From: Marinimicrobium koreense
GTDB taxonomy: Bacteria; Pseudomonadota; Gammaproteobacteria; Pseudomonadales; Cellvibrionaceae
DNA: 64,000 nucleotides
Assembly: GCF_003762925.1 (NCBI RefSeq)
Contig: NZ_RJUK01000001.1
Span: forward strand, 1,922,001-1,986,000
Direction: 5' to 3'
Shown here: positions 41,165-52,210 of the stretch, piece after piece
How the letters are laid out: the number at the start of each line of letters is the position of its first letter
Numbering within the stretch: position 1 is the first letter of the stretch
Program-made: the position numbers and the translations under genes
Notes under the pieces: generated by a model
The model's input: the letters and a program-made list of their open reading frames with translations, nothing else
The model's database searches: none
What the model was told of the DNA's origin: nothing

Positions 41165-43891
41165 TTACAGTTGACGGGCAACTTCCTTCACTTCGAACAC
41201 TTCGATCTGATCACCGACCTTCACGTCGTAGTTCTTCACGCCAATACCGCACTCCATGCCGTTACGCACTTCGTTGACATCGTCTTTGTAACGACGCAGG
41301 GATTCAAGCTCCCCTTCGAAGATCACCACGTTATCGCGCAGAACGCGAATCGGCTTGTTCCGGTACACGGTGCCTTCGGTCACCATACAACCGGCGACTT
41401 GGCCGAACTTGGGCGAGCTGAACACTTCGCGTACATCGGCAATACCGACGATGGTTTCGACACGCTCCGGCTCGAGCATACCGCTCAGGGCGCTCTTCAC
41501 GTCATCCAGCAGCTGATAAATGATGCTGTAATAGCGAATCTCGACGCCTTCGTTCTCAGCCAGACGACGGGTACCGGCCGGCGCCCGGACGTTGAAACCA
41601 AAGACAATGGCACCGGAGGTCAACGCCAGGTTGACATCGTTTTCGGTAATGCCGCCGACACCGGAGGATACGATGTTGACCTGCACTTCCTCGTTGCCGA
41701 TTTCCATGAGCGAAGACTGGATGGCTTCCAGCGAGCCGCGCACGTCCGCCTTGACCACGACCGGCAGAATTTTCTTCTGGTCGCTTTCCATATTGGCAAA
41801 CATGTTTTCCAGCTTGGCCGCCTGCTGACGCTGCAGCTTTTCCTTACGCTCTTTGTCAGCGCGGAACTCGGCAACTTCACGAGCCTTACGCTCGTCTTCC
41901 AGCACGGCGAAGTCATCACCGGCACTAGGGGCATTATCGAGGCCCAGGATCTCAACCGGCGAGGACGGCCCGACGGACTTGACCTGCTGGCCCAGCTCGT
42001 TGGTCATGGCGCGCACACGGCCATAGCTCTGTCCAGCCAGCACCAGGTCGCCGTGGTTCAGGGTGCCCTGCTGTACCAGCAGAGTCGCCACGACACCGCG
42101 GCCCTTCTCAACGCGCGATTCAACCACCACGCCCTGAGCCGGCGCATCTTCTACCGCTTTGAGCTCCAGAATTTCGGCTTGCAGAGACACGGCTTCCAGC
42201 AGCTCATCGATACCGGCGCCGGTGTGGGCCGAGACTTCGATGAACTGGGTATCACCGCCCCACTCTTCCGGAATCACTTCCTTCGCGGCCAGCTCGTTCT
42301 TCACCCGCTCGGGGTCGGCGTTTTCCTTGTCGCACTTGTTGATGGCAACCACGATGGGTACACCGGCGGCCTTGGAGTGCTGAATCGCCTCTTCGGTCTG
42401 GGGCATCACGCCATCGTCGGCGGCCACCACCAGAATCACCACGTCAGTACACTGGGCACCGCGGGCACGCATGGCGGTAAACGCGGCGTGGCCGGGGGTA
42501 TCCAGGAAGGCGACTTCGCCCTGGCTGGTTTTCACCCGGTAGGCACCAATGTGCTGGGTGATACCACCGGCTTCGCCGGAGGCCACCTTGGTTTTACGAA
42601 TGTAGTCCAGGAGCGAGGTCTTGCCGTGGTCGACGTGACCCATCACGGTCACCACCGGGGCGCGCGGCTTACCTTCGCCCTGCACCTTCACTTCCAGCTC
42701 TTCCTCGAGCTTGTGCTCGATTTCGTCTTCGCTCTTGAGCACCGCGTTGTGGCCGTACTCTTCGACCAGCAACTGGGCGGTATCCTGCTCCAGTGGCTGG
42801 TTGATGGTGGCCATAACGCCCATTTTCATCAATTGCTTGATCACTTCGCCCGACTTGACGCTCATCCGCTGGGCCAGTTCGCCCACAGTGATGGTCTCGG
42901 GAATTTCTACGTCGCGAATAATCTTACCTGTCGGTTTTTTGAATGCGTGTTTATTAGAGGCTTTGTGGGCCGCGCGAACACTGCGGCGACGAGCCAGAAC
43001 CTCTTCGGATTCCGTTTCATCTTCCACCATCGCATAAATATCGGCCTTGGAGTTCTTCTTCGGGCCCATGGAACGCTTGCCCTTGCCGCCAGCGCGCTTG
43101 CGATGCTTGTTACCTTCTTCCTCATCAAACGGCTTACTGTGACGCTTTTCTTTCTTGCCGTGTTTGGTGTCTTCCTTTTCGGCCGGCGGCGCCACCGGTG
43201 CTGCCGCAGCCCGCTCTGCACGAGCTTCTTCCTGGGCACGACGCACTTCTTCAAGCGCTTTCAGCTCGGCTTCGCGCTTGGCTTCTTCCGCTTTGCGACG
43301 CTCCTGAGCGCGAATACGGATTTCTTCCGCGTCGTCGACAAAGGACGGACGCGTCGGCTCCGCCGGGGTCTCTTCGGACTTAGCCTCTTCGGTCTTGGCC
43401 TCGTCTGCAGGCGCTTCCGCGCTGCTCTCGGCCTGTTCGGCACGAGCTTTGGCTTCCGCTTCTTCCGCGGCTTTCGCTTCGGCCGCTGCTTTCTCTTCAG
43501 CCAACTTGCGTGCGCGAGCTTCTTCGGCCGCCGCATTTTCCGCCGCTATCTTCTCGGCCTCCAACGCCTCTTCCTCGGCCTGCACTTCTTGAGGATCGCG
43601 CTTGACGTAGGTGCGCTTCTTGCGCACTTCCACGTTTACCGTCTTGCGCGCCGCGCCACTACCGGTTTTCAGGGTAGTGGTGGTTTTGCGCTTGAGCGTA
43701 ATCTTCTTGGGCCCGTCCGAAGACTCCCCATGGCTGGTCTTGAGGTAGGTCAGCAACGTTTGCTTTTCCTCGTCAGACACCAGTGCGTCTTCGGTTTTCT
43801 GGCTCAAGCCGGCCTCTTGCATCTGCTTCAGCAGACGCTCGACCGGTGCGCCCACAGATTTGGCGAGTTCGCTAACTGTTACTTCTGCCAT
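41165..43891 (-). CDS. infB: translation initiation factor IF-2
   Basis: A 908-residue GTPase that delivers initiator tRNA to the ribosome. Order: N-terminal IF2-N domain ([19 protein letters not shown]), a long Ala/Glu/Lys-rich charged region (about 95-280) typical of gammaproteobacteria, a second IF2-N (about 325-375), then the GTPase with [31 protein letters not shown] and [10 protein letters not shown], followed by domains II-IV. It lies 65 bp downstream of nusA. Confidence 0.98.
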   Translation of the reverse strand: MAEVTVSELAKSVGAPVERLLKQMQEAGLSQKTEDALVSDEEKQTLLTYLKTSHGESSDGPKKITLKRKTTTTLKTGSGAARKTVNVEVRKKRTYVKRDPQEVQAEEEALEAEKIAAENAAAEEARARKLAEEKAAAEAKAAEEAEAKARAEQAESSAEAPADEAKTEEAKSEETPAEPTRPSFVDDAEEIRIRAQERRKAEEAKREAELKALEEVRRAQEEARAERAAAAPVAPPAEKEDTKHGKKEKRHSKPFDEEEGNKHRKRAGGKGKRSMGPKKNSKADIYAMVEDETESEEVLARRRSVRAAHKASNKHAFKKPTGKIIRDVEIPETITVGELAQRMSVKSGEVIKQLMKMGVMATINQPLEQDTAQLLVEEYGHNAVLKSEDEIEHKLEEELEVKVQGEGKPRAPVVTVMGHVDHGKTSLLDYIRKTKVASGEAGGITQHIGAYRVKTSQGEVAFLDTPGHAAFTAMRARGAQCTDVVILVVAADDGVMPQTEEAIQHSKAAGVPIVVAINKCDKENADPERVKNELAAKEVIPEEWGGDTQFIEVSAHTGAGIDELLEAVSLQAEILELKAVEDAPAQGVVVESRVEKGRGVVATLLVQQGTLNHGDLVLAGQSYGRVRAMTNELGQQVKSVGPSSPVEILGLDNAPSAGDDFAVLEDERKAREVAEFRADKERKEKLQRQQAAKLENMFANMESDQKKILPVVVKADVRGSLEAIQSSLMEIGNEEVQVNIVSSGVGGITENDVNLALTSGAIVFGFNVRAPAGTRRLAENEGVEIRYYSIIYQLLDDVKSALSGMLEPERVETIVGIADVREVFSSPKFGQVAGCMVTEGTVYRNKPIRVLRDNVVIFEGELESLRRYKDDVNEVRNGMECGIGVKNYDVKVGDQIEVFEVKEVARQL

Positions 43892-43956
43892 TGTGTATCC
43901 TCAGTGTTGTTCGTTGCCCGCGGTACTCGACCTGAATCAATTTAACCGTTCAGGAA

Positions 43957-45429
43957 TCAGGCAAACCAGGGCTCGCGCGCCTTCATGATCAGCGCCGCTG
44001 CGCGCTCTTCATCCATGCCGTCGATGTCCAGCAGGTCATCAATAGCCTGTTCAGCCAGGTCTTCCATTGTGACGATACCGCGGCCCGCCAGCGTTTTCGC
44101 CAGGGCCTCATCCATACCTTCCATATTGAGCAGGTCATCCGCCGGCTCTGAGCTTTCTTCCGAGGCCAGGGCCTGAGTCAGCAGCGCGTCTTTGGCACGC
44201 GCACGCAACTCTTCGGCAATGTCTTCATCAAAACCTTCAATGGCGAGCATTTCATCCAGCGGTACATAGGCCACTTCTTCCAGGGAGGTGAAGCCCTCTT
44301 CCACCAGAACGCCAGCCACATCTTCGTCGACATCCAACGCATTCATGAACAGCTCAATATAGCTGCCGGATTCCTCTTCCTGCTTGGACTGCCACTCTTC
44401 CACGCTCATCACGTTGATGTCCCAGCCGGTCAGCTCACTGGCCAGGCGGACGTTCTGACCACCGCGACCAATGGCCATGGCAAGATTGTCTTCCCCGACC
44501 GCCAGGTCCATGGAGCCAGTGTCTTCATCCACCACGATGGACTCAATTTCGGCCGGCGACATGGCGTTGATCACGAACTGCGCGGGGTTGTCGTCCCACA
44601 GCACGATGTCCACCCGCTCGTTGCCCAGCTCGTTGGACACGGCCTGAACGCGGGAACCGCGCATGCCCACACAGGCACCGACCGGGTCGATGCGGCCATC
44701 GTTGGTGTTGACGGCGATCTTGGCGCGCAGGCCGGGATCCCGTGCGGCGCCCTTGATCTCGATGACTTCTTCGGCAATTTCCGGCACCTCGATCTTGAAC
44801 AGCTCGATCAGCATTTCCGGGCAGGAACGGCTCAAGAACAGCTGCGGCCCCCGCGTTTCATTGCGGACATCCTGCAGCAGAGCGCGCACGCGATCACCGA
44901 CCCGGAAGATCTCCCGACCGACCAGTTGGTCCCGTGGCAACAGGCCTTCGGCATTATTGCCGAGGTCCACAATGATACTATCGCGCGTCACTTTTTTCAC
45001 GGTGCCGCTGACCAGCTCACCGACCTGGTCGCGATACTCTTCCACCATCTGGGCGCGCTCGGCTTCCCGAACTTTCTGTACGATCACCTGCTTGGCAGTC
45101 TGGGCGGCAATCCGGCCAAACTCGACGTTTTCGATTTTCTCGCGGCAGATATCACCCACCTTGAGGTCGGGATCTTTTTCAGCCGCCTCTTCAGTGGTCA
45201 ACTGGGTGCCCAGCTCGGCCACCACATCATCACTGACCACCTCCCAGGTACGGAAGGTTTCATAGTCGCCGGTGGCACGATCGATCAGAACTTCAATATT
45301 CGAGTCCTCATCAAAACGCTTTTTGGTTGCCGTGGCCAGCGCAGTTTCGATGGCCTGGAAAATAATTTCTTTTTCCACACCTTTTTCATTTGACACCGCA
45401 TCGGCGACCAACAAAATTTCTTTGTTCAT
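43957..45429 (-). CDS. nusA: transcription termination/antitermination factor NusA
   Basis: A 490-residue RNA polymerase-binding factor. N-terminal domain ([30 protein letters not shown]), S1 domain (about 135-200), KH1 and KH2 ([43 protein letters not shown]) and two acidic C-terminal repeats (about 360-490) found in Gammaproteobacteria. Same length as the family norm. It lies between rimP and infB. Confidence 0.98.
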   Translation of the reverse strand: MNKEILLVADAVSNEKGVEKEIIFQAIETALATATKKRFDEDSNIEVLIDRATGDYETFRTWEVVSDDVVAELGTQLTTEEAAEKDPDLKVGDICREKIENVEFGRIAAQTAKQVIVQKVREAERAQMVEEYRDQVGELVSGTVKKVTRDSIIVDLGNNAEGLLPRDQLVGREIFRVGDRVRALLQDVRNETRGPQLFLSRSCPEMLIELFKIEVPEIAEEVIEIKGAARDPGLRAKIAVNTNDGRIDPVGACVGMRGSRVQAVSNELGNERVDIVLWDDNPAQFVINAMSPAEIESIVVDEDTGSMDLAVGEDNLAMAIGRGGQNVRLASELTGWDINVMSVEEWQSKQEEESGSYIELFMNALDVDEDVAGVLVEEGFTSLEEVAYVPLDEMLAIEGFDEDIAEELRARAKDALLTQALASEESSEPADDLLNMEGMDEALAKTLAGRGIVTMEDLAEQAIDDLLDIDGMDEERAAALIMKAREPWFA

Positions 45430-45464
45430 GAGCTTGCCTCGTTAAACTCCTTCACCGCACTTAA

Positions 45465-45926
45465 TTAAAAGCGTGGGACCAAATTCGCTTTTTCAATCGA
45501 CCCGATCGACAGCGTGTGCTCCGCACCATCCACTATCAAGACTACCGAGTCCCCCTCAACCGCCTGTAATTGACCTTTGAACTTGCGCCGACCCGCGACC
45601 GGGGCCCGGGTCTTCAATGAAATCACTTCACCGATATAGTGCGCATATTGTTCGGGCGTAAACAGTGGCCGATCCATTCCCGGCGATGACACCTCGAGGG
45701 TGTAGCGGTTGGTAATGGGATCTTCCACATCCATAAGGCTGCTCACCTGACGACTGACCCGTTCGCAGTCTTCCAGATTAACGCCTTCCTCACCCGGGCG
45801 ATCAATATAGATGCGCAGCGTGGAGTAACGCCCCTGGGTCAGATACTCCAACCCCCAGAGTTCACACTCCAGCGCTTCAACAACGGGCGCGATCAGCGCG
45901 TGCAGCTGTTCCTGTTTGGACGCCAT
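45465..45926 (-). CDS. rimP: ribosome maturation factor RimP
   Basis: A 153-residue protein required for 30S maturation. It shows LIAPVVEALECELWGLEYL, LRIYIDRPGEEGVNLEDCERVSRQVSSLMD and LEVSSPGMDRPLFTPEQY, the core of the family. First protein gene of the cluster, 300 bp downstream of tRNA-fMet with two hairpins between. Confidence 0.97.
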   Translation of the reverse strand: MASKQEQLHALIAPVVEALECELWGLEYLTQGRYSTLRIYIDRPGEEGVNLEDCERVSRQVSSLMDVEDPITNRYTLEVSSPGMDRPLFTPEQYAHYIGEVISLKTRAPVAGRRKFKGQLQAVEGDSVVLIVDGAEHTLSIGSIEKANLVPRF

Positions 45927-46038
45927 GAAATCGGTTCACCTGTGTGGCGGGGTGCCGCCCTGAAAAATAAACGCCGGGAGCGATGTAAACGCGTCCGGCG
46001 CGGGCCCGCAGAGCAACTGCCACGAAGGGCAGTTACAA

Positions 46039-46061
46039 AAAATGGGCCAGAGGCCCATTTT
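46039..46061. terminator. symmetrical hairpin between tRNA-fMet and rimP
   Basis: AAAATGGGCC and GGCCCATTTT form a perfect 10-bp stem with an AGA loop. With A and T runs on both ends, it can act in either direction. Second hairpin after the tRNA on the minus strand; may be a backup terminator or a leader structure of the rimP operon. Confidence 0.6.
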
Positions 46062-46112
46062 CGAAACTGCGGCCACAGGCCTCTGTGGCGGGGGTGCACC
46101 CCTTTTTACAAA

Positions 46113-46139
46113 TACAAAAAAGCCCCATGACAGGGGCTT
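46113..46139 (-). terminator. terminator after tRNA-fMet
   Basis: AGCCCC and GGGGCT pair around ATGACA, with an A-run on the plus strand (T-run on the minus strand) at 46116-46121. It follows the tRNA by about 80 nt. Confidence 0.8.
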
Positions 46140-46220
46140 ATTCGAGCGCCGGCTTCTTTTCGGACCGACTGGGAAAGCTGAACACCGTATAAAGGTCACT
46201 CATCAACTTTCCAAAATAAG

Positions 46221-46297
<77 letters not shown>

Positions 46298-46507
46298 CCT
46301 TCAACTCGGTGGCACTGCCTAACCGAGGTGGCGAATTATAGGCATACACCCAGGGTGGGTCAACCCCAATTTCAACTTATTTCAAATACTTGCGCCATTA
46401 AGCTTCTTTACACTTGAGCATCCGGCCACGGTATCGAGCCGTATCCTTAACACCTATAATGACGCCATCAGGTTTCATTCCCATGACCCAATGCACGGAG
46501 GTTTTCG

Positions 46508-46921
46508 ATGACACATCTACTACGCACTTTACTGGGCACCGCCACCCTTGCCCTGGCGGCGCTTTCCGCCCAGGCCGACAGTCCCAGCGCCTATATCATT
46601 TCCCCGAGCGATGGCGCTACGGTCACCAGCCCGGTCACCGTGAAATTCGGCCTCAAGGGCATGGGCGTGGCCCCGGCGGGCGTTGAGCGGGACAATACCG
46701 GGCACCATCACCTGTTGATTGACCTGGAGACACTGCCCGACCTGGACATGCCGATTCCGGCGGACGATCAACACGTCCACTTCGGCGGCGGCCAGACCGA
46801 GACGACGGTGGAGCTGGAGCCCGGCGAGCACACGCTGCAGCTCCTGCTGGGGGACCACCTGCACCGTCCTCACGACGAGCCGGTGGTATCCGAGAAGATC
46901 ACCATTACGGTCAGCGAGTAA
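46508..46921 (+). CDS. DUF4399 secreted protein
   Basis: A 137-residue periplasmic protein: signal peptide 1-23 (LALAALSAQA) and a DUF4399 beta-sandwich (about 30-137) with VTVKFGLKGMGVAPAG, TGHHHLLID, DDQHVHFGGGQTE and PGEHTLQLLLGDHLHRPH. The many histidines suggest metal binding. GGAGG precedes the ATG. Function unknown; the family is often found in marine Gammaproteobacteria. Convergent with the next small gene. Confidence 0.9.
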   Translation: MTHLLRTLLGTATLALAALSAQADSPSAYIISPSDGATVTSPVTVKFGLKGMGVAPAGVERDNTGHHHLLIDLETLPDLDMPIPADDQHVHFGGGQTETTVELEPGEHTLQLLLGDHLHRPHDEPVVSEKITITVSE

Positions 46922-46966
46922 CGTGCACGCAACCGGCGCCCCACCAGGGCGCGCCGGTTGCGTCAC

Positions 46967-47149
46967 TCAGACCACGCCCTGAATACGGGCAATCATAAAA
47001 CTCACCCCGCTGAGCATCGTCAGCACCAGCAAAATCACTCCCAGTAACGTCCAGAGCCGGAACGGCTTGCGCTCGACACTATTCACACCCCGACGGGTAA
47101 CCGCATCAACGCGCGCCTGATCTTCCGGGGTCAATTGAGGGTTATGCAC
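46967..47149 (-). CDS. DUF3094-like small membrane protein
   Basis: About 60 residues: a soluble start (LTPEDQARVDAVTRRGVNSVERKPFRLW) and one membrane helix (about 35-57). It resembles DUF3094 proteins of pseudomonads and relatives. I place the start at the GTG at 47149, because GGAGG lies 6 nt upstream inside the longer ATG frame that begins at 47173. Function unknown. Confidence 0.7.
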   Translation of the reverse strand: MHNPQLTPEDQARVDAVTRRGVNSVERKPFRLWTLLGVILLVLTMLSGVSFMIARIQGVV

Positions 47150-47257
47150 TGCCTGCCTCCACGAGTACATCATTCAACTGGAGCACCGACTCGGCGGCAC
47201 CAAGGCAGACAGTATAGAACGGGAAACGGGCCGGCAAAAGCGGTGGTACGACGGGAC

Positions 47258-48283
47258 TTAAATACGCTGATCCAGGCGATTACCGGATTTATCCTCACTG
47301 GTCAGGCCGCTGAGACCGACCAACTGAATGTAAGTGTTGATATTGCGCTGACGGGCATCCTCAACCAGCTCGCTGCGGCGGTTTTCCCGCTCCGCCTCTT
47401 CACGCTCACGTTCCGTGCTGAGCTCATCGCGCCGCGCACTGGATTCGCCCTCCTCATCCGGAGATGCGCGCTTTTCTTCAGCCTCTCGCGTTTCCATCTG
47501 GCGCAATTCGGCGCGCGCCTGAGCTTCCATTTGCGCCGCCTCTGCAGCCACCCGCCGATCAGTATCGGAGGGCTCGGCTGGCGCATAGGCCGCGCGCCGG
47601 ATCTGTTGCGCTTTTTCAATGGTCGCCTGGGGGTCGTTCGGTATCCGGCTGGTATCGATGGGGACTTCCCCCGACACCGCATAGGAGACACCATCGGGGC
47701 CGCGCACGAAGTCATACTGAGGGGCACCGGCATAACGACCGCCGAGGGCCGCATGAGCCTGCTCGTGCTGACGAACCTCACGATCCCGAGCGGCCAGCTC
47801 GCGGATTTCGGCCTGGGTCTCCAACGCCTGCTGCCTCTCCCGGCTCTCGCGGAAAGCGCTGCGAGGATCATCGGATGAGGCGCTGGCCGGCGACACCTCG
47901 CCTGGATCAGCCGTCGACTCTGCGCCCTGAGCCCCAGAAGACTGTCCGGCACTCGCCTCGGACGCCAGGGCCGCCTGCCCGGAAGCGGACAGTGTGACCC
48001 GGTCGCTGCGATTGGTTTCAACGGGAGGCGGCTGATCGGTCTCTGGAGCGCTGGAGCGAATACGCGGGTCGCGGCTTTCCTGCTGTTGCCACTGCTGATC
48101 CGTTTCTCCGGGGCGCTGATCGGGGGAGCGGAAGTTCTCGCTTCGGGCGGTTTCGGCCGACTCCTCCAGCGGCTGAAGGCTGGAACCTCTGAGATCCTCG
48201 GTTTCCTGTCCCACAGGCGCACGTCCGGCGGGCACAAAGGGCGCCACGGCGTTGGCAAAATTGGAGGGGATGACCGAGGCCAT
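47258..48283 (-). CDS. SprA-family putative metalloprotease
   Basis: A 341-residue protein with a long disordered N-terminus (about 1-150), a conserved core (about 155-265) and a charged helical tail. The core shows [25 protein letters not shown]-type order with HEQAH (173-177), a possible zinc motif, then [20 protein letters not shown] and [23 protein letters not shown]. This matches the SprA-related or CJM1_0395 family annotated as putative metalloproteases. No signal peptide. The 81-residue gene just upstream is probably cotranscribed (15-bp gap). Confidence 0.82.
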   Translation of the reverse strand: MASVIPSNFANAVAPFVPAGRAPVGQETEDLRGSSLQPLEESAETARSENFRSPDQRPGETDQQWQQQESRDPRIRSSAPETDQPPPVETNRSDRVTLSASGQAALASEASAGQSSGAQGAESTADPGEVSPASASSDDPRSAFRESRERQQALETQAEIRELAARDREVRQHEQAHAALGGRYAGAPQYDFVRGPDGVSYAVSGEVPIDTSRIPNDPQATIEKAQQIRRAAYAPAEPSDTDRRVAAEAAQMEAQARAELRQMETREAEEKRASPDEEGESSARRDELSTEREREEAERENRRSELVEDARQRNINTYIQLVGLSGLTSEDKSGNRLDQRI

Positions 48284-48298
48284 GATTGAAGGTGGCTA

Positions 48299-48544
48299 TC
48301 AGGCCATGGTATCAATCAGCCGACCGACATTTTCATCGGCGGCTTCAAGCACCCGGGCGTTACTGTCAAACACCTGCTGCTGGGCCTCGATATTGATCAG
48401 AGGCTCCACGATCTGCAGGCTGGAGGCCGATTCGGTCGCGGGCACGGTGCCCGACTGGACGATCTGCTGCGCCGAGCTGGTCATTTCAGACTGACTGCGC
48501 TGCATACCGATCAAGGCCTGATTGACGGCAGAACCAATTTCCAT
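48299..48544 (-). CDS. small protein with flagellar rod-like C-terminus
   Basis: An 81-residue protein with two predicted helices. The C-terminal 35 residues (NIEAQQQVFDSNARVLEAADENVGRLID) resemble the C-terminal helix of flagellar rod and hook proteins, where a similar NAxVLxxADExLGxLL pattern forms the coiled core. It lacks the rest of such proteins. It might be a motility-associated or chaperone-like peptide. It lies 15 bp upstream of the SprA-family gene and is probably in the same operon. Assignment is tentative. Confidence 0.65.
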   Translation of the reverse strand: MEIGSAVNQALIGMQRSQSEMTSSAQQIVQSGTVPATESASSLQIVEPLINIEAQQQVFDSNARVLEAADENVGRLIDTMA

Positions 48545-48692
48545 CGTGTACCCCCTTTCACTGCGGCCCGAGAGGCCGATCTGAGAACTCTGACCTTGCT
48601 AGTTTAGCGCGCCAACTGACCAAAAAACAATCAAGACCGGCAATTTATCAGAGTTTTTTGCAGTAAAACGGCCATTTATAGAACCGAACGAA

Positions 48693-49376
48693 CTAACCGA
48701 TCAGGGGGTCCAGGTTCAGGTGCTCGGCAACGGCAGCGGGGGTCGGCGAAGACAGTGTCGGTACCCAGCCAAGAAACGGCGCTCGCAGGCGTTGCCCAAG
48801 CGCGTCCACATTCTCCCGCAGACGCGGCATATCCGGGTCCAGCACGTTGGCTACCCAGCCGGCCAACGGCAAGCCATCGCGGGCAATCGCCTCGGCGGTC
48901 AACAGCGCGTGATTCAGGCAACCCAGGCGCACCCCCACCACCAGAATGACCGGCAAGTTGAGCTGTCGGGCCAGATCCGCCAGGGTTTCAGCCGGATTGA
49001 GCGGCACTCGCCAGCCCCCGGCGCCCTCGACGACGGTAAAGTCCGCCTGCCCCAGAACACCGCGGCAATAGCCTGCCAGACGATCGGTCGACAGGGGCCG
49101 CCGGGCTTCCAGCGCGGCAATGTGGGGCGCGATGGCCGGCTCGAGGGCCACGGGGTTGACCTGCTCGTAATCGAGGGGCGGATTGACCACCGACTGCAAC
49201 AACAGGGCATCCTCGTTGCGCAATCCGTCCGGGGTCCGCTCACAGCCCGCGGCCACCGGCTTGAGCGCCGCCGTGGTCAGGCCCCGACTGTTGGCGGCCT
49301 GAAGCAGGCCGGCTGCGATACAGGTTTTACCCACACCGGTGTCCGTGCCGGTGACAAAAAACGCGTGTTTTGCCAT
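48693..49376 (-). CDS. bioD: dethiobiotin synthetase
   Basis: A 227-residue ATP-dependent enzyme that closes the ureido ring of dethiobiotin from DAPA and CO2. It shows the P-loop FVTGTDTGVGKTCIAAGLL, LKPVAAGC, VEGAGGWRVPL and VILVVGVRLGCLNHALLTAEAI blocks. Last gene of the biotin operon, 27 bp after bioHC. Confidence 0.96.
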   Translation of the reverse strand: MAKHAFFVTGTDTGVGKTCIAAGLLQAANSRGLTTAALKPVAAGCERTPDGLRNEDALLLQSVVNPPLDYEQVNPVALEPAIAPHIAALEARRPLSTDRLAGYCRGVLGQADFTVVEGAGGWRVPLNPAETLADLARQLNLPVILVVGVRLGCLNHALLTAEAIARDGLPLAGWVANVLDPDMPRLRENVDALGQRLRAPFLGWVPTLSSPTPAAVAEHLNLDPLIG

Positions 49377-49403
49377 GGTGTATTGATCTCTTGCAGAGTC
49401 TGG

Positions 49404-51017
49404 TTAATGAGGCTTGCGCGCTGCGGCGTAGTACACCTCGTAACTGGCGGGCAGAAGTCCGTCCTCTCGGAACGGCTCGTAGGCTGCCTTGAGCGCCTGA
49501 ATTTTCTGCCGCCCGGTGAGCCCTTCCGGCTGCCCCCGGTTGACATTGTGCGCCCCGAGCGCCTTGAGCTCCCGGGTCAAGTCGGCCAGCGCCTCGTAGC
49601 GCAGCACCCGTTCCTCCCGCAGCCACTCGGTGCTCTGAAACCCCGCCTGGCGCAGCGCCTCGTCGACCGCGCGCTGGGGAGGAAAGCGGTTGACGTGAAC
49701 GTAGCCGTCTACCCGCTGCCAGGCGCTTTTCAGCTCCCAGAGCGTGCGCGGCCCCAGGGTGGAAAACAGCAGCCGCCCGCCCGGTTTCAGCACCCGCTGC
49801 AATTCGCCGAACAGGCTCGGCAGGTGTTCACACCACTGGACCGACAGGCTGGAAAAAACCAGATCCACGCTGGAATCGGCCAAAGGTAACTCCTCGGCAT
49901 CACCACACAGCCACAGGGCCGGAATATCGCGCTCCTGACGGGCAAAGCGGAGCATACCCTCGGCAATATCCAACCCGATCAGTTGCGCATCGGGGAGCCG
50001 GTGAGCCAGCCGCTCGCCGAAGTAGCCGGTGCCGCAGCCCAGATCCACCAGGGTTTCCACCACGCCAAGGTCCTGCCCTCCCAGCTGATTCAACAGCGTC
50101 TCTCCCACCGCGCGCTGCAGCCGCGCAACACTGTCATAACTGTTGGCCGCCCGACTGAATGAGTGAGCGACCCGGCGTTTATCCAGTTGCCCGGTGGTCA
50201 GATTCAGAAAATGCAGCACGGCCTCTCCCACCCGCTCTGGCTCACTCCAGTGCATGGCGTGCCCCGCTCCAGCCACCACGGACACCCGCTGGCGCTGGTT
50301 GAGTGCCGGTAGCTGACCCGCGGCGGCCAAGGGAACCAGAGCGTCGTGCTCGGCATACAGGTGCAGACCGGGTTGACGCAGTTGCTCGAAGGCACGGGCA
50401 TTATCCAGATCGGACAACAGCGTCAGCGCCTGGCCCCATTGAGGCCGAACCTGTTCGGGCTCCGGCTGAAGGTTTGCCAGCGCTGCGCGCACCTCCCGCT
50501 CGCGCTGATCACCATGGGCAACCAGGCCAAGAAACCGCTTCAGCCCCTTGACGGGGGCGCGCTCGAAATCGCGCTTGAACCGCTCGTTGGTGGCCGGAGC
50601 CATGGCCTCTGGCCAGCTCGCATCCGCCACAAAGCGCAGATTGCTGGCAAGGGTGATCACGCGGGTGATGCGCTCCGGCCTCCGGGCGGCCAATGCCACC
50701 GCGAGCATGCCGCCAAGTGACCACCCCACCAGAGTGGCCTGCGCTGGCAGGCTCTGATCAATGGCATTGAGTACGCTATCGAGCGAGAAATCGGCACCGG
50801 CCGGACTGTCGCCAAAGCCCGGCAGGTCCAGTGCAATGACATCGCTGTACTGACGCAACCAGGGCAGCAGGGGTTCCCAGCTGCGGCTGTCAAAACCCCA
50901 GCCGTGAAGTAGCACAAGGGGCTCGGCCGAGGTCGATACGAGCGCGGGAAAGTGATGGGCGGCCAGTGGAGCATCGAGCTCCCGGGGCGCACTCAGGGGA
51001 ATCATCGGGTCTGTCAC
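49404..51017 (-). CDS. bioHC: bifunctional BioH-BioC fusion
   Basis: A 537-residue fusion of two biotin-pathway enzymes. Residues 1 to about 260 are BioH, the carboxylesterase that removes the methyl group from pimeloyl-ACP methyl ester: [11 protein letters not shown], nucleophile Ser100 in LVGWSLGG, and the histidine in GAGHAMHW. Residues about 275-537 are BioC, the malonyl-ACP O-methyltransferase: [18 protein letters not shown], the SAM loop [13 protein letters not shown] and [12 protein letters not shown]. One protein thus adds and removes the same methyl group. Such fusions are known in Saccharophagus and Cellvibrio relatives. It overlaps the bioF stop by 4 bp. Confidence 0.96.
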   Translation of the reverse strand: MTDPMIPLSAPRELDAPLAAHHFPALVSTSAEPLVLLHGWGFDSRSWEPLLPWLRQYSDVIALDLPGFGDSPAGADFSLDSVLNAIDQSLPAQATLVGWSLGGMLAVALAARRPERITRVITLASNLRFVADASWPEAMAPATNERFKRDFERAPVKGLKRFLGLVAHGDQREREVRAALANLQPEPEQVRPQWGQALTLLSDLDNARAFEQLRQPGLHLYAEHDALVPLAAAGQLPALNQRQRVSVVAGAGHAMHWSEPERVGEAVLHFLNLTTGQLDKRRVAHSFSRAANSYDSVARLQRAVGETLLNQLGGQDLGVVETLVDLGCGTGYFGERLAHRLPDAQLIGLDIAEGMLRFARQERDIPALWLCGDAEELPLADSSVDLVFSSLSVQWCEHLPSLFGELQRVLKPGGRLLFSTLGPRTLWELKSAWQRVDGYVHVNRFPPQRAVDEALRQAGFQSTEWLREERVLRYEALADLTRELKALGAHNVNRGQPEGLTGRQKIQALKAAYEPFREDGLLPASYEVYYAAARKPH

Positions 51018-52207
51018 GGCGCCTCCACCGACGCAAATTCATGGAGACTGTCCGCCAGCGCGGACAGCAGCCCGGCCACCTGTGCCCGGGAGTGGCTGGC
51101 ACTCAGGGTCACTCTCAGTCGGGCACTGCCTTTAGGTACGGTGGGTGGGCGAATAGCGACCACCCAGTAGCCTTTCTGCTCCAGGGCGGAGGCCAGGGCG
51201 AGTGCCCGGCGGTCATCCCCAATCAGCACCGGCTGGACCGCCGTGCGGGAGTCCATCAGGGTAAGCCCGAGGGCGCGCGCGCCATCCCGGAACTGTGCAA
51301 TGCGCTCATTGAGCTCCGTCCGACGCCAGGCCTCCTCCTGAACCAGCCGCAGGCTCGCCCGGGTCGCCGCCGCGACCGCCGGTGGCAACGCGGTGGTGTA
51401 GATGTAGCTACGGGCAAACTGGATCAGCGTTTCAATAAGGGCCTCGCTGCCCGCCACAAACGCTCCGGCGGTGCCCAGTGCCTTGCCCAGAGTCGCCATA
51501 TAAATCGGCACCTGCGCTTCGGCCACGCCCTGAGCGTCCAGGGTGCCCGCGCCGCGCTCGCCCAAGCAGCCGAAGCCGTGGGCATCATCCACCATCAGCC
51601 AGCCGTCGTGCGCATTGGCGACCCGGGCGAGATCGACAAGTGGGGCGCAGTCACCGTCCATGCTGAACACGCCGTCCACGGCCACCAGGCGACGCCTGGC
51701 ATCAGAGCCCGCGAGGCGGCGCTCCAGGTGTTCCGGGTCATTGTGGGAAAAGCGCTGGAAACGGGCCCCGCTCAGCAGCCCGGCATCGAGCAGTGAGGCG
51801 TGGTTCAGGCGGTCTTCAAAAATGCCGTCGCCCTTGCCCACCAGGGCAGTCACCGTGCCCAGGTTGGCCATGTAGCCGGTGGAAAACAGCAATGCCCGCT
51901 CGCGGCCACAGAACGCCGCCAGTTCCTCTTCCAGGGCATGGTGCTCGCGGGAGTGGCCGCAGACCAGGTGAGAGGCTCCACTGCCCACCCCCAGATCATC
52001 GGCGCCGGCTCTGAATGCCTTGATGACATCCGGGTGGTTGGCCAGGCCCAGATAGTCGTTGCTGCAGAAACCGACCAGGTGGCGGCCATCGACCACCACC
52101 TCGGGGCCCTGCGGGGAGGCCAGCGTCCGACGCTGGCGATATAGAGACTGGGCCCGACGAGCCGTCAGTGCGGGCCCGAGCGCCGCATCCAGAGAGGCGT
52201 GGGGCAC
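51014..52207 (-). CDS. bioF: 8-amino-7-oxononanoate synthase
   Basis: A 397-residue PLP enzyme that joins pimeloyl thioester and alanine. It shows [40 protein letters not shown] and the PLP-lysine region [16 protein letters not shown]. Translationally coupled to bioHC by ATGA and 3 bp downstream of bioB. Confidence 0.97.
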   Translation of the reverse strand: MPHASLDAALGPALTARRAQSLYRQRRTLASPQGPEVVVDGRHLVGFCSNDYLGLANHPDVIKAFRAGADDLGVGSGASHLVCGHSREHHALEEELAAFCGRERALLFSTGYMANLGTVTALVGKGDGIFEDRLNHASLLDAGLLSGARFQRFSHNDPEHLERRLAGSDARRRLVAVDGVFSMDGDCAPLVDLARVANAHDGWLMVDDAHGFGCLGERGAGTLDAQGVAEAQVPIYMATLGKALGTAGAFVAGSEALIETLIQFARSYIYTTALPPAVAAATRASLRLVQEEAWRRTELNERIAQFRDGARALGLTLMDSRTAVQPVLIGDDRRALALASALEQKGYWVVAIRPPTVPKGSARLRVTLSASHSRAQVAGLLSALADSLHEFASVEAP

Positions 52208-52210
52208 GGC

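Noticed and set aside
41141-43945. Open frame of over 900 codons antisense to infB
   Set aside because: Length comes from the low-complexity Ala/Glu/Lys region of infB read backwards; Phe/Leu-rich without real membrane pattern.
45936-46199. An 87-codon minus-strand frame between the tRNA and rimP
   Set aside because: It spans both terminator hairpins and shows no family or signal features.
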